In this document: positions 36,263 to 44,715 of the stretch, piece by piece
Layout: the number at the start of each line of letters is the position of its first letter
How positions within the stretch are numbered: position 1 is the stretch's first letter
Source of the DNA: an uncultured Lachnospiraceae bacterium
Lineage (GTDB): Bacteria; Bacillota; Clostridia; Lachnospirales; Lachnospiraceae
NCBI GenBank assembly: GCA_947086895.1
Contig: CAMUAR010000015.1
Location: 1 to 62,328 of the forward strand
Direction of reading: 5' to 3'
Length of the DNA stretch: 62,328 nucleotides
Position numbers and translations under genes: made by a program
The notes under the pieces: generated by a model
The model's database searches: none
What the model was told of the DNA's origin: nothing
Seen by the model: the letters and a program-made list of their open reading frames with translations, nothing else

Positions 36263-37249
36263 CTAGACAATCGTTCCCTTTGTCGAGAGCGCGCCGACAA
36301 TTCTTGGATCCTCTGATACTGCCATATCCAAAGCCTTTGCAAAAGCCTTAAACATCGCTTCAATAATATGATGGCTGTTCTCGCCATCAATTTGTTTTAT
36401 ATGCAGATTCATTCCTGCATTGTACGATACAGCGTAAAAAAATTCACGGACAAGTTCCGTATCAAAATACCCGACGCGCTCCGCCCCAAAAACTGCCGAG
36501 AAATTTAAAAACGGTCTTCCTGACAAATCAATCGCGCACATTACAAGCGTCTCATCCATAGGCAGCAGAAATGAACCATATCTTTTGATCCCCGCCTTAT
36601 CTCCAAGCGCGCGCCGGATTGCCTGCCCAAGCACAATTCCCGTATCCTCCACGGTGTGATGAGCATCCACATACAAATCTCCCTTTACATTCAGCTTTAA
36701 ATCAAAAAAACCATGTTTTGTAAAGCTTGTAAGCATATGGTCAAAAAATCCGATGCCTGTATCAATCTCTGCTTTTCCGGTTCCATCAAGAGCAAAATCC
36801 AGAGAAATATCGGTTTCTTTGGTTGTTCTTGTAATCGCGGCAAAACGAGCCATTGTATTCACCTTCCTTTCTGTAATTTGTATTTCTGATTCCTGAAAAT
36901 TTGGGGTGTTTTCCGTAGGGTTCCACTGGTTTTTATCTGGATTTTGATAATTTCTGTTTTCAAAAAAGTCAAAAAATGCATTTTCCTTTAATGAGTCTTT
37001 TATGTCTTGGTTTATTTGTTTGTTATCTATATTAAAATTGCTGAAATAGTATTTTAGTGCAGGCATTTCTTTTGTTTTTTGTATTTGTTGTTCCTCTTGT
37101 TTTTTGATTAGTTCTCTTTCGTTTGGTTGATTATAATTATCCTGGTTTTGCTGTTCTAAAATATTTTGGTCATTCTTTTTGTTCTGCTGCCCTTCATCCA
37201 TAGCACCCAACTCTTGTTTTCTTATCTTTTTCCGCTTTTTGCGGGACAT
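36263..37249 (-). CDS. hisB: Imidazoleglycerol-phosphate dehydratase HisB with Q/N-rich N-terminal extension
   Basis: The catalytic part (36263-36853, 196 codons) is a complete IGPD with metal motifs GFFDHMLTSFTKHG, DAHHTVEDTGI and ENSHHIIEAMFKAFA. In frame upstream are 132 further codons without a stop. They encode a lysine-rich start (MSRKKRKKIRK) and a hydrophilic stretch rich in Q, N, K and E. Both starts have ribosome sites: AGGGG before ATG 37249 and AAGGTG before ATG 36853. So the gene may yield a long form, a core enzyme, or both. I give the long form; standard HisB is about 195 residues. Confidence 0.85.
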   Translation of the reverse strand: MSRKKRKKIRKQELGAMDEGQQNKKNDQNILEQQNQDNYNQPNERELIKKQEEQQIQKTKEMPALKYYFSNFNIDNKQINQDIKDSLKENAFFDFFENRNYQNPDKNQWNPTENTPNFQESEIQITERKVNTMARFAAITRTTKETDISLDFALDGTGKAEIDTGIGFFDHMLTSFTKHGFFDLKLNVKGDLYVDAHHTVEDTGIVLGQAIRRALGDKAGIKRYGSFLLPMDETLVMCAIDLSGRPFLNFSAVFGAERVGYFDTELVREFFYAVSYNAGMNLHIKQIDGENSHHIIEAMFKAFAKALDMAVSEDPRIVGALSTKGTIV

Positions 37250-37296
37250 TTTTATCACCCCTTAACACACCAAATAAAACAGATCTCCCGCCGTTT

Positions 37297-38589
37297 TTAC
37301 TTCTGAAACCGCACTGCAATCGAATTTGCATGCGCGGTAAGTCCCTCCGCCTTCGCAAACAATTCAACATCCTTATGTACTGCCTCCAACGCTTCCCGCG
37401 AGTAGGAAATAACGCTGGACTTTTTGATAAAATCATCCACAGAAAGCGGCGAGAAAAATTTTGCAGTCCCATTTGTAGGTAAAATATGATTTGGTCCGGC
37501 AAAATAATCTCCAAGCGGCTCGCTGGAATATTCCCCCAAAAAGATCGCGCCTGCATTCTGAATTTTTGTCATTACGGCAAACGGATCTTTTGTCACAATC
37601 TCCAGGTGTTCCGACGCAATATCGTTCGCCGCGTCAACGGCATCCTGCATTGTGTCCGCGATCAGGATATAACCATAGTTTTCCAGTGATTTCTCAAGAA
37701 TTTCCCTCCGGGAAAGTTCTTCCAAAAACACTTTGATTTCGCGCTGCACCGCTGATGCAAGCGATGGATCGGTCGTTATTAAAATCGCGCTTGCCAGCTC
37801 GTCGTGTTCCGCCTGAGAAAGCAGATCCGCCGCGATATATCTTGGATTTGCCGTCTCATCCGCAAGAACAAGAATCTCACTCGGTCCAGCGATAGAATCA
37901 ATGCTGACATTGCCGTATACCATCTTTTTCGCAAGCGCTACAAAAATATTTCCCGGTCCGACAATTTTATCGACCTTCGGCACGCTCTTTGTTCCAAAAG
38001 CAAGTGCTGCGACTGCCTGCGCGCCACCCGCCTTATAAATTTCTGAAACGCCTGCTTCTTTTGCCGCGACAAGTGTTCCCGGATTTACTTTTCCGTCTTT
38101 TCCCGGCGGTGTTGTCATTACAATGCGCTTTACTCCAGCGACCTTTGCTGGAATTACATTCATCAAAACGGAAGATGGATATGCCGCTTTTCCCCCCGGA
38201 ACATAAACGCCTACCGTCGCAAGCGGAGTAATTTTCTGACCGAGAATAACTCCATTCTCTTTTGAATCAAACCAACTGTTTCGTTTTTGCAGTATATGAT
38301 ACGCTTCAATATTTTTGATTGCCGCGCGGATCACACGCAGAAGTTCGCCGTCTATCTTCTGATAAGCTTCCTCAATTTCTGCTTCTGACACGCGAATGTT
38401 TTCCTGATTTATCTTTGTTTTATCAAATTCCAACGTATATTGAAACAGCGCTTCATCCCCGTTTTGTTTTACTTGATCGACAATTTCTGCCACCTTTTGC
38501 TCGTATTGTGTATACTGGTTTGGGCTTCTCTTTAACAGGTCGGAAAGCAGTCCCTTTTTTGCGGTCTCATTTAGTTTTATAATCTTCAT
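37297..38589 (-). CDS. hisD: Histidinol dehydrogenase
   Basis: A 430-residue zinc- and NAD-dependent enzyme doing the last two oxidations of histidine synthesis. Motifs: VPGGKAAYPSSVLMNVIPAKVAG, GTKSVPKVDKIVGPGNIFVALAK in parts, IAGPSEILVLAD, LLSQAEHDELASAILIT and GPNHILPTNGTAKF. Several ATGs cluster at the start; 38589 has GAGG six bases upstream. It is between hisG and hisB in the operon. Confidence 0.95.
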   Translation of the reverse strand: MKIIKLNETAKKGLLSDLLKRSPNQYTQYEQKVAEIVDQVKQNGDEALFQYTLEFDKTKINQENIRVSEAEIEEAYQKIDGELLRVIRAAIKNIEAYHILQKRNSWFDSKENGVILGQKITPLATVGVYVPGGKAAYPSSVLMNVIPAKVAGVKRIVMTTPPGKDGKVNPGTLVAAKEAGVSEIYKAGGAQAVAALAFGTKSVPKVDKIVGPGNIFVALAKKMVYGNVSIDSIAGPSEILVLADETANPRYIAADLLSQAEHDELASAILITTDPSLASAVQREIKVFLEELSRREILEKSLENYGYILIADTMQDAVDAANDIASEHLEIVTKDPFAVMTKIQNAGAIFLGEYSSEPLGDYFAGPNHILPTNGTAKFFSPLSVDDFIKKSSVISYSREALEAVHKDVELFAKAEGLTAHANSIAVRFQK

Positions 38590-38632
38590 CATAATCCTCA
38601 TTTCTATAAATGTAAATGCAATTAATAATACA

Positions 38633-39283
38633 CTACATCTCTTTTTGCTTTAAGATTTCCTTTAGATCGTTCATGATCTTCGTGATACGTTTATGTTCCA
38701 TTTTCATACTTACTTGGTTGACAACCATCCGCGCGGAGAGCGGGCAGATTTCTTCTAATACAACAAGCCCGTTTTCCTTTAATGTTTCTCCGGTCTCAAC
38801 AATATCGACAATAACTTCCGAAAGCCCGACAATCGGAGCCAATTCCACAGAGCCGTTTAACTTGATAATCTCCACGGTTTGATGTTTCTTATTATAGAAG
38901 TAATCTTTTGCGATATTTGGATATTTTGTAGCTACGCGAATCAGTTCGCCGTGCAGCAGCTTATCTTTTGCTTCCTTTGGACCTGCAACGCACATTTTGC
39001 ATTTTCCCATACGAAGGTCGAGAACTTCATACATTTTCCGACCTTCCTCCAAAATAGTATCCCTTCCGACAATTCCAATATCCGCAGCACCATACTCGAC
39101 GTAGGTTGGAACGTCGCTCGCTTTTGCCAAAAAGAATTTTAGTCCAAGTTCCTTGTTCGCAAAAATAAGCTTTCTTGATGTTTTATCCTCCATCTCCTCA
39201 CAGGTAATCCCAATTTCATTCAATAGCCCCATCGCTTTTTTTGCCAGTCTTCCTTTTGCCAAGGCTATCATAATATCATCCAT
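38633..39283 (-). CDS. hisG: ATP phosphoribosyltransferase HisG, short form
   Basis: A 216-residue catalytic subunit for the first committed step of histidine synthesis. It is the short form that lacks the C-terminal regulatory domain and needs HisZ, encoded just upstream. Motifs are IALAKGRLAKKAMGLL, GAADIGIVGRDTILE, RVATKYPNIAKDYF and IVDIVETGETLKENGL. ATG 39283 has GAGG seven bases before it. Confidence 0.95.
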   Translation of the reverse strand: MDDIMIALAKGRLAKKAMGLLNEIGITCEEMEDKTSRKLIFANKELGLKFFLAKASDVPTYVEYGAADIGIVGRDTILEEGRKMYEVLDLRMGKCKMCVAGPKEAKDKLLHGELIRVATKYPNIAKDYFYNKKHQTVEIIKLNGSVELAPIVGLSEVIVDIVETGETLKENGLVVLEEICPLSARMVVNQVSMKMEHKRITKIMNDLKEILKQKEM

Positions 39284-39375
39284 AGTCAATCCTCATTTTT
39301 CTATATTTTATCAATTCTGTTTTCAAACAATATTTTTTATATTAGAATAAAATTAGAAAGTATAACACAATCTTT

Positions 39376-40575
39376 CTAATAATTTTTTGTTTTTGATTCT
39401 CTTAAGTATATGATATTTCCAATTCCCATGCGCGCTGCATAATCCGAATCATCAGTTTCCTGCCCGGATTCAAGATACAATTCTACATTTTTATTCTCCG
39501 AGCGCATTTTCTTTGCCATCGCGATTGCCTGTGATCGAAATTCTTCCTGATATACAATAAGCGTATTTTCCGCCTTTTGTACCGGAAGTAACTTCTGGCG
39601 CGCCAATGCGAGCAGCAGCTGATTCATCATCACCGCCATTCCAATCGCCGGCGCATCCTTGCCAAACTGCCCGACCAAAGAATCATAGCGTCCGCCCGTT
39701 GCGACCGCATCCCCTGTTCCAGAGGTATAGGCGCGGAAAATAATTCCGGTATAATAGTTAAATTTGCTGAGCATACCAAGATCGAACGTAATATATTGCC
39801 CAAGCCCATACTCCTCCAAAAGAGCGTAGAGACGTTCCAGCCGGTCAATCGCAGTAAGCGCTCTTTTGTTTGTAATCTCTTTTTTTACAAACAAAAGCTT
39901 ATCCAGCGTTCCAAATAGCTCCGGCAGTTGAAGAATCAACTGTTTTAACCCCTCTGGAATTGATTTTTCCGAAATAATTTCTTCAGCGCCAAACATATTT
40001 TTATTTTCTATTAATATTCTAAGTTCTTCGGCTTCTTCCTCCGCAATCCCAGCTTCCTCCATAAGACCGCGAAAGAAATCCGCCTGACCGACCTCCACCT
40101 GAAATTTTTTTAAACCGGCATCCAGCAGACACTCGACTGTTAAAGCCAACATTTCCGCATCCGCTTCCACAGAGGAATCATTGATCAGCTCTGCGCCAAG
40201 CTGCGTAACTTCTTTTAATTTCCCCTGATAACTGCTGCTGTTGACAAAAGTGCTTCCAATATAACAAAACCTTATCGGCATTGTCTCGTCGCGGTAATAC
40301 TTTGCCATACATCGAGCGATCGGCGGCGTCATATCCGGGCGCAGCACAAGTGTATTTCCCTCACGGTCAAAAAACTTATACATTTCCCTTGACGAGACAG
40401 TTCCTCTCTCCTTGTTAAAAATATCAAAAAATTCAAATGCAGGTGTTTCAATATCCCGAAAACCGTACAGATGGAGACGATGGTGCAGGCGGCTCTCCAA
40501 AACAGATTTCGTCTCGCATTCTGCGGCATAAATATCCCTCACCCCCTCGGGGGTATGTAGCAGCCTTTCACTCAT
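39376..40575 (-). CDS. hisZ: ATP phosphoribosyltransferase regulatory subunit HisZ
   Basis: A 399-residue histidyl-tRNA synthetase paralogue that lost aminoacylation and forms the regulatory part of the HisG-HisZ complex. Class II synthetase motifs are recognisable (RDIETPAFEFFDIF, LRPDMTPPIAR, TGIIFRAYTSGTGDAVATGGRYDSL in shorter blocks). A reduced C-terminal part and hisG linkage distinguish it from HisS. GTG 40578 or ATG 40575 can both use GGGAG upstream; ATG chosen. First gene of the operon. Confidence 0.92.
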   Translation of the reverse strand: MSERLLHTPEGVRDIYAAECETKSVLESRLHHRLHLYGFRDIETPAFEFFDIFNKERGTVSSREMYKFFDREGNTLVLRPDMTPPIARCMAKYYRDETMPIRFCYIGSTFVNSSSYQGKLKEVTQLGAELINDSSVEADAEMLALTVECLLDAGLKKFQVEVGQADFFRGLMEEAGIAEEEAEELRILIENKNMFGAEEIISEKSIPEGLKQLILQLPELFGTLDKLLFVKKEITNKRALTAIDRLERLYALLEEYGLGQYITFDLGMLSKFNYYTGIIFRAYTSGTGDAVATGGRYDSLVGQFGKDAPAIGMAVMMNQLLLALARQKLLPVQKAENTLIVYQEEFRSQAIAMAKKMRSENKNVELYLESGQETDDSDYAARMGIGNIIYLRESKTKNY

Positions 40576-40639
40576 CACAGTATCTCCCTTCTTTTCTCAA
40601 ACAATCACAAAATTTTATAATTTTGCTCAAGGATTGCCT

Positions 40640-40669
40640 ATCACTTTTACTTTGTTAAATTAAAGTGAT
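40640..40669 (-). promoter_or_regulatory. Hairpin in the his operon leader
   Basis: An 8-bp perfect inverted repeat (40640-40647 with 40662-40669, ATCACTTT against AAAGTGAT) lies in the predicted leader between the his promoter and hisZ. A second, AT-only hairpin (CAAAATT/AATTTTG) follows. No T tract, T-box or histidine-rich leader peptide was found, so a regulatory role is only suggested by position. Confidence 0.3.
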
Positions 40670-40694
40670 AATTCATTATCATGTAAACGCGACA

Positions 40695-40723
40695 ATTATA
40701 ATCGATTATGCAAGTTTTGTCAA
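40695..40723 (-). promoter_or_regulatory. Consensus promoter of the histidine operon, with overlapping palindrome
   Basis: Minus-strand TTGACA (40718-40723), 17-bp spacer and TATAAT (40695-40700), both perfect. The 12-bp palindrome ATAATCGATTAT overlaps spacer and -10 box and would suit a dimeric repressor. The -35 box overlaps the last codons and stop of recU. Confidence 0.8.
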
Positions 40724-41253
40724 GCTCGCTCCTGCAAATCCTGGTTTATCATATCAAGATACGGTACATAAGTATTATGACCTGTCTCAAAAAAATAATT
40801 TGAAGAAAGTTCTGAAAATGCGATACTTTTTCGTCCTCCCTGCACTGCCCGCTGCCAAAAACGCTCCAATTCACAAAATCTCATATAATAATAGCAGTCA
40901 CGCTTTTTATAAGAAATAATCAAAAACGCAATCCCGTCCTGAGCTTCAAAATCGCGCATAAACGTCACCTGGTGTTCATGTACATTCTGAAGTGCAAACG
41001 TGTCCTCCGCGCACTCTTTCGCATCAAAACAAATGGGAATGCCCTGAACTGCTCCAATATAATCCACAGTACTCTTCTGTTCAAAATATGCCAATGTAAT
41101 ATGTCGCTTTTCTTTATCAATCTCAATCGGTGTGATTGGGGTTGGAACTTTTTGAACTAATGCCAGCTTCTTTTCCCGGTACTTGTCATTTGTCAGGTTG
41201 ATCAGTTCCTCAAGCACAGAACCGCGCAGCCCTCTAGAATTCCACGACGGCAT
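40720..41253 (-). CDS. recU: Holliday junction resolvase RecU
   Basis: A 177-residue nuclease that resolves four-way junctions. Conserved pieces are NSRGLRGSVLEELIN, PTPITP, STVDYIGAVQGIPICFDAKE (acidic metal site with Asp and Glu-x-Lys-like element), LQNVHEHQV, QDGIAFLIIS and GRKSI. Slightly short at the N terminus compared with B. subtilis RecU (about 206), where the missing tail is variable. GGGGAGG precedes ATG 41253. Terminator-flanked on one side, his promoter on the other. Confidence 0.93.
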   Translation of the reverse strand: MPSWNSRGLRGSVLEELINLTNDKYREKKLALVQKVPTPITPIEIDKEKRHITLAYFEQKSTVDYIGAVQGIPICFDAKECAEDTFALQNVHEHQVTFMRDFEAQDGIAFLIISYKKRDCYYYMRFCELERFWQRAVQGGRKSIAFSELSSNYFFETGHNTYVPYLDMINQDLQERA

Positions 41254-41314
41254 TGTTGTCTGCCTCCCCTCTTAAAGCTCAACAAAATCACTCAAACTAT
41301 AGTATGGCATAAAC

Positions 41315-41367
41315 AAAAAAGAATTTCAAGAGATTCTTGCAATCAAGATTTCCTGAAATTCTTTTTT
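41315..41367 (-). terminator. Strong intrinsic terminator after the RluA-family gene
   Basis: A 14-bp perfect stem (41315-41328 with 41354-41367, AAAAAAGAATTTCA) with A and T tracts on opposite sides, so it could work both ways. It starts at the stop codon of the pseudouridine synthase gene and closes the long operon that begins near 50028. Confidence 0.85.
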
Positions 41368-42404
41368 TATTTCTGTGTTGCTTTTACAGCGTCCTGCCCT
41401 GCAATTTGTTCCCATGTCTCTCGAAATGTTTCCGGCAATTTTGCTTCTATTGTTTTTTCTGTCATATAAGAAAACCGCCCATCCATTTTACCAAAACAAA
41501 GCTTTCCTGCATGAAGCAGCTGATATTTTAATTTTAGCTGCTGGACTTCCTGTTTTCCTCCATACTTTGCATCGCCAAGAATCGGATTCCCCTGAAAAGC
41601 AAGATGGGCGCGAATCTGATGTGTTTTTCCTGTGATCAGCTCGACCTCCAGCAATGTAAATCCACGAACCGCCAAAATCGGGCGATAAGCGGTCTGAATC
41701 CGCGTGTATCCCAGTTCTAAAGCCTTTTTGCTGTCGTCTGGCGGCAGTACAAAAACCTTGTTTGTGCGGCTGTCTTTTTTGAGAAATCCATCCTGATAAG
41801 CCTTTTGATGCAGCATCCCCTGCACAATACAATAATAGTATTTTTTTATTGTCCTTTCCCGGAATACCTCAGATAAAAATTGAAGCCCCGCAACGGTCTT
41901 TCCAGCAGCGACAATCCCGCTTGTATTTCGGTCCAAACGGTTGCACACACTTGGTCGAAACACCGCAAGATTTTGTTCTGGAACCGCACCGCTCTCTATA
42001 AGATATGCTATAACCGACTCGTTTAGCGACACATCTTTTGCAACTGCCTTTTGCGTTAAAATTCCCGCTGGTTTATTGACAAACAAAAGATCATCGTCCT
42101 CATAAAGAATATCAAAAGGATAACTTTTGTTTTTTTCTGGAACAATGCTTTGTCCCGCTGCCGCATCTTTTTTTCCTGTTAAATTTCCGCCAAATTTTAC
42201 GATTGTCTCGTCGCTCAAAAACAGGGCAACGGTGTCGCCGCAGGCAAGCAGCTCTTTCCCATCCGCCTGTTTTCCGTTTAATGTAATATTTTTTTTTCGA
42301 AGCATTTTATATAAAAAACTGGAATTTGCCACTGATAAATACTTTTGCAGCAGTTTAAAAAGTCTCTGCCCTTCCTCAAACTTTGTCACTGTGATTGTCT
42401 GCAT
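41367..42404 (-). CDS. RluA-family pseudouridine synthase
   Basis: A 345-residue RNA pseudouridine synthase with an N-terminal S4-like domain (about 15-75, KMLRKKNITLNGKQ) and the RluA catalytic domain. The catalytic Asp is in CNRLDRNTSGIV, with LLFVNKPAGIL and ELITGKTHQIRAHLAF as further motifs. Likely target is 23S rRNA (RluC/RluD type), not determinable from sequence alone. AAGGAG precedes the ATG. Last gene of a nine-kilobase co-directional group. Confidence 0.9.
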   Translation of the reverse strand: MQTITVTKFEEGQRLFKLLQKYLSVANSSFLYKMLRKKNITLNGKQADGKELLACGDTVALFLSDETIVKFGGNLTGKKDAAAGQSIVPEKNKSYPFDILYEDDDLLFVNKPAGILTQKAVAKDVSLNESVIAYLIESGAVPEQNLAVFRPSVCNRLDRNTSGIVAAGKTVAGLQFLSEVFRERTIKKYYYCIVQGMLHQKAYQDGFLKKDSRTNKVFVLPPDDSKKALELGYTRIQTAYRPILAVRGFTLLEVELITGKTHQIRAHLAFQGNPILGDAKYGGKQEVQQLKLKYQLLHAGKLCFGKMDGRFSYMTEKTIEAKLPETFRETWEQIAGQDAVKATQK

Positions 42405-42414
42405 ACCATTCTCC

Positions 42415-42999
42415 TTACACCATCAGCGAAGTAAGATAACTTGTCAATTCCTCTGGCACTTCCTTTGCTGGTGCAGAATGCCCGACATGCGACAAAAACT
42501 TTTCCTCATCCTTCGTAATGTAAAGTTTCCTGGAAAACATTCTGCGCTTAAATTCCGCTTTTAAATATTTTTCCATATAAGCCATATCCTCCTTCTCACG
42601 ACCTGCAAGACAAATTACTTCGTCCTCCCTAATCACAAGAAACGCAAAAAACATCACCTTTTCTGTTGAAGTAAACACCATATCCGTATACAGGACATCC
42701 GCGCCGGAAAGCAATGATTTCACTTGGTCTACTTTCTCTCTTTCCACCGATTGAAACGGCATCAGCACAATAACCCCAACCATAGCCTTCGCCGCTGGAA
42801 GAACCATTAAAATTGCAATCACCGAAAAAATATTGCTTTTTTCAAACTTGTTTAAGCACAGCCCAAGCACAAATATTGCAACGCCAATCAAGCAGTACAT
42901 CGCAACGCGCAGCAATCTTTTTTTCTTCTGCAGGTTAATATACCCGCATTCTCCTTTTAAAACTTTTTTTCTTTTGTCTGTTTTCTTATCCTTATCCAT
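42415..42999 (-). CDS. Two-helix membrane protein of unknown function
   Basis: A 194-residue protein: a lysine-rich N-terminal 30 residues, two close transmembrane helices (about 32-50 and 57-78) and a cytoplasmic C-terminal domain of about 115 residues with mixed helices and strands (VDQVKSLLSGADVLYTDMVF, EDEVICLAGREKED). I do not recognise the domain. It starts 47 bp after the HAD gene and ends 10 bp before the RluA-family gene, so it belongs to that operon. Confidence 0.7.
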   Translation of the reverse strand: MDKDKKTDKRKKVLKGECGYINLQKKKRLLRVAMYCLIGVAIFVLGLCLNKFEKSNIFSVIAILMVLPAAKAMVGVIVLMPFQSVEREKVDQVKSLLSGADVLYTDMVFTSTEKVMFFAFLVIREDEVICLAGREKEDMAYMEKYLKAEFKRRMFSRKLYITKDEEKFLSHVGHSAPAKEVPEELTSYLTSLMV

Positions 43000-43046
43000 A
43001 ATGCAGTCCTCTTTTTCTATCCAAAATCCGCAATCCGAAAAAATTT

Positions 43047-43736
43047 TTACAATCCAAAATCCAAGTAGGTATCAATAAAATCATCCGCAAGTTCCGCTTT
43101 CTTTTTTTCCTCCGTGCTGGAATATTCATCGCTGACTGCACACACCCGCATCCCCGCAGATTTTCCCGCCTGGATTCCCTTGCAGATATCCTCAAAAACA
43201 AGGCAATGTTCTGGCGCGACGCCAAGCTTTTCTGCCACAAACAAATAAAGATCCGGCGCAGGCTTTCCCACACCAACCTCACAGGCAGTATGTACCTCGT
43301 CAAAATAAGAACTTACCGAAAGGCTCTCCAAAACAGCAGCGACAATCTGCACCGAATTGCTTGTCGCAATTCCTGTCCGAATTCCCCGCTGTCTCAATAA
43401 TTTTAAAAATTCCAGAACACCTGGCTTTAATGGAACTTCATTTACATATTTATCCCATGCCATCGCGTTCCACTCCGCCTTCATCTTATCAATATCATCT
43501 GTAATCGCCGGAAAATGCGATTTAAAATAAACGGCCGTCTCCGAAAAACTCATTCCCTCAATCTCCGATTGCAGCCCTTCTGGAAGCGGAATTCCAAAGC
43601 GTCCCAAATATTCAATATCAATTTCCCGCCACATCCACATAGAATCGACAAGAGTTCCGTCCAGATCAAAAATTACAGCTTGAATATCAGAAAGCATTGT
43701 TTCTAACCGCTTGTTTCCCTCTGTCTGAAAATTCAT
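43047..43736 (-). CDS. HAD-superfamily phosphatase (beta-phosphoglucomutase-like subgroup)
   Basis: A 229-residue HAD hydrolase. Motif I is VIFDLDGTLVDSM, motif II TGIATSNS, motif III VGVGKPAPD and motif IV FEDICKGIQAG. An alpha-helical cap of the subclass I type follows motif I. Substrate is not predictable; relatives include phosphoglycolate phosphatases and beta-phosphoglucomutases. ATG 43736 has GAGAGGG five bases upstream; a later ATG at 43697 is possible but lacks a site. Confidence 0.85.
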   Translation of the reverse strand: MNFQTEGNKRLETMLSDIQAVIFDLDGTLVDSMWMWREIDIEYLGRFGIPLPEGLQSEIEGMSFSETAVYFKSHFPAITDDIDKMKAEWNAMAWDKYVNEVPLKPGVLEFLKLLRQRGIRTGIATSNSVQIVAAVLESLSVSSYFDEVHTACEVGVGKPAPDLYLFVAEKLGVAPEHCLVFEDICKGIQAGKSAGMRVCAVSDEYSSTEEKKKAELADDFIDTYLDFGL

Positions 43737-43826
43737 TTTCCCTCTCATTCCGCCGCAAAAGCAGCATTTGCTTTGAAACGCTTCGCATCTCAAACACCAG
43801 TCTGTTTCTTTGGTTCTCTTATCTTT

Positions 43827-44690
43827 TTATCTCTCTTTTTCCGATACGGGCAAACCACAAAAGGCACAGTCAAAAAGAGCTTTGATTTCCGCTTCCGTCA
43901 AAGATCGATACTCCCCCGGCGCAAGCGTTTCATCAAGCAAAAGATTTCCCATAGAAAGGCGTTTCAAATAAAGAACTTTCATGCCGACCGCCTCAAACAT
44001 ACGCTTAACTTGATGAAATTTTCCCTCTTGTATTGTAAGGCGCACTTCTGAAATTCCTTGATCCGACCCGTTAAATTTATGTTCATTCTCTGTCCGATCA
44101 ATATTTTCTTTTGAAGTATCCGGTTGAAACCCAAGTATCTCCAGCTTTGCAGGCAGCGAAAAAAATTCTTTTCCAGATTCTGAAACAAGATCCTGCTTCA
44201 GCAAAAGACCCTGCTGAAATTTTAGAACTTCACATTCCGTAACTTTGCCGTACACGCGCGCAAAATAAACTTTATCGACATGTTTTTTCGGAGATAAAAG
44301 CCCGTGCGCCAACGCGCCGTCGTTGGTCAAAAGCAAAAGCCCCTCGGTATCCCGATCCAGTCTGCCAACCGGAAATAAATCTTTTCGTCTTGCATTACAA
44401 ACCAGATCCAGCACCGTTTTTTGCTTTTTGTCTTTTGTCGCAGACAATATACCAGCAGGCTTGTTTAACATAATATATTCCACACTGGCGTACTCAAACG
44501 ATTTCCCATCCAGCAAAACAGTATCATTTTTCAGAACCTTGTAACCTGCATCACAGACGATAGCACCATTAACGCTGACCCGCCCTTTGCGGATCATAAC
44601 TTTTACTTCGCTTCTTGAACCTGCTTTCATATCGGCTAAGTATTTGTCAAGCCGAAATCCCCCTTCTGGTTTTCTGTCTTTTTCTGTCAT
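43827..44690 (-). CDS. rsuA: RsuA-family 16S rRNA pseudouridine synthase
   Basis: A 287-residue enzyme with an N-terminal S4 domain (RLDKYLADMKAGSRSEVKVMIRKGRVSVNG in parts) and RsuA-type catalytic domain. The catalytic Asp is in VGRLDRDTEGLLLLTNDG; KFHQVKRMFEAVG is the C-terminal signature. A lysine/glutamate-containing insertion (about 180-215) is unusual. Likely makes pseudouridine 516 of 16S rRNA, though RluB/E/F-type targets are possible. Confidence 0.87.
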   Translation of the reverse strand: MTEKDRKPEGGFRLDKYLADMKAGSRSEVKVMIRKGRVSVNGAIVCDAGYKVLKNDTVLLDGKSFEYASVEYIMLNKPAGILSATKDKKQKTVLDLVCNARRKDLFPVGRLDRDTEGLLLLTNDGALAHGLLSPKKHVDKVYFARVYGKVTECEVLKFQQGLLLKQDLVSESGKEFFSLPAKLEILGFQPDTSKENIDRTENEHKFNGSDQGISEVRLTIQEGKFHQVKRMFEAVGMKVLYLKRLSMGNLLLDETLAPGEYRSLTEAEIKALFDCAFCGLPVSEKER

Positions 44691-44715
44691 AAATCTCTTG
44701 TTTTACTCCTAAACT

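Noticed and set aside
40541..40554. ACCCCCTCGGGGGT inverted repeat near the hisZ start
   Set aside because: It lies inside the codons for the conserved TPEGVR segment of HisZ, so coding constraint explains it; the loop is only two bases.
40575..40690. Histidine leader peptide or T-box in the his leader
   Set aside because: Only an 11-codon frame with a single His and no ribosome site is found, and there is no T-box core or terminator with a T tract.
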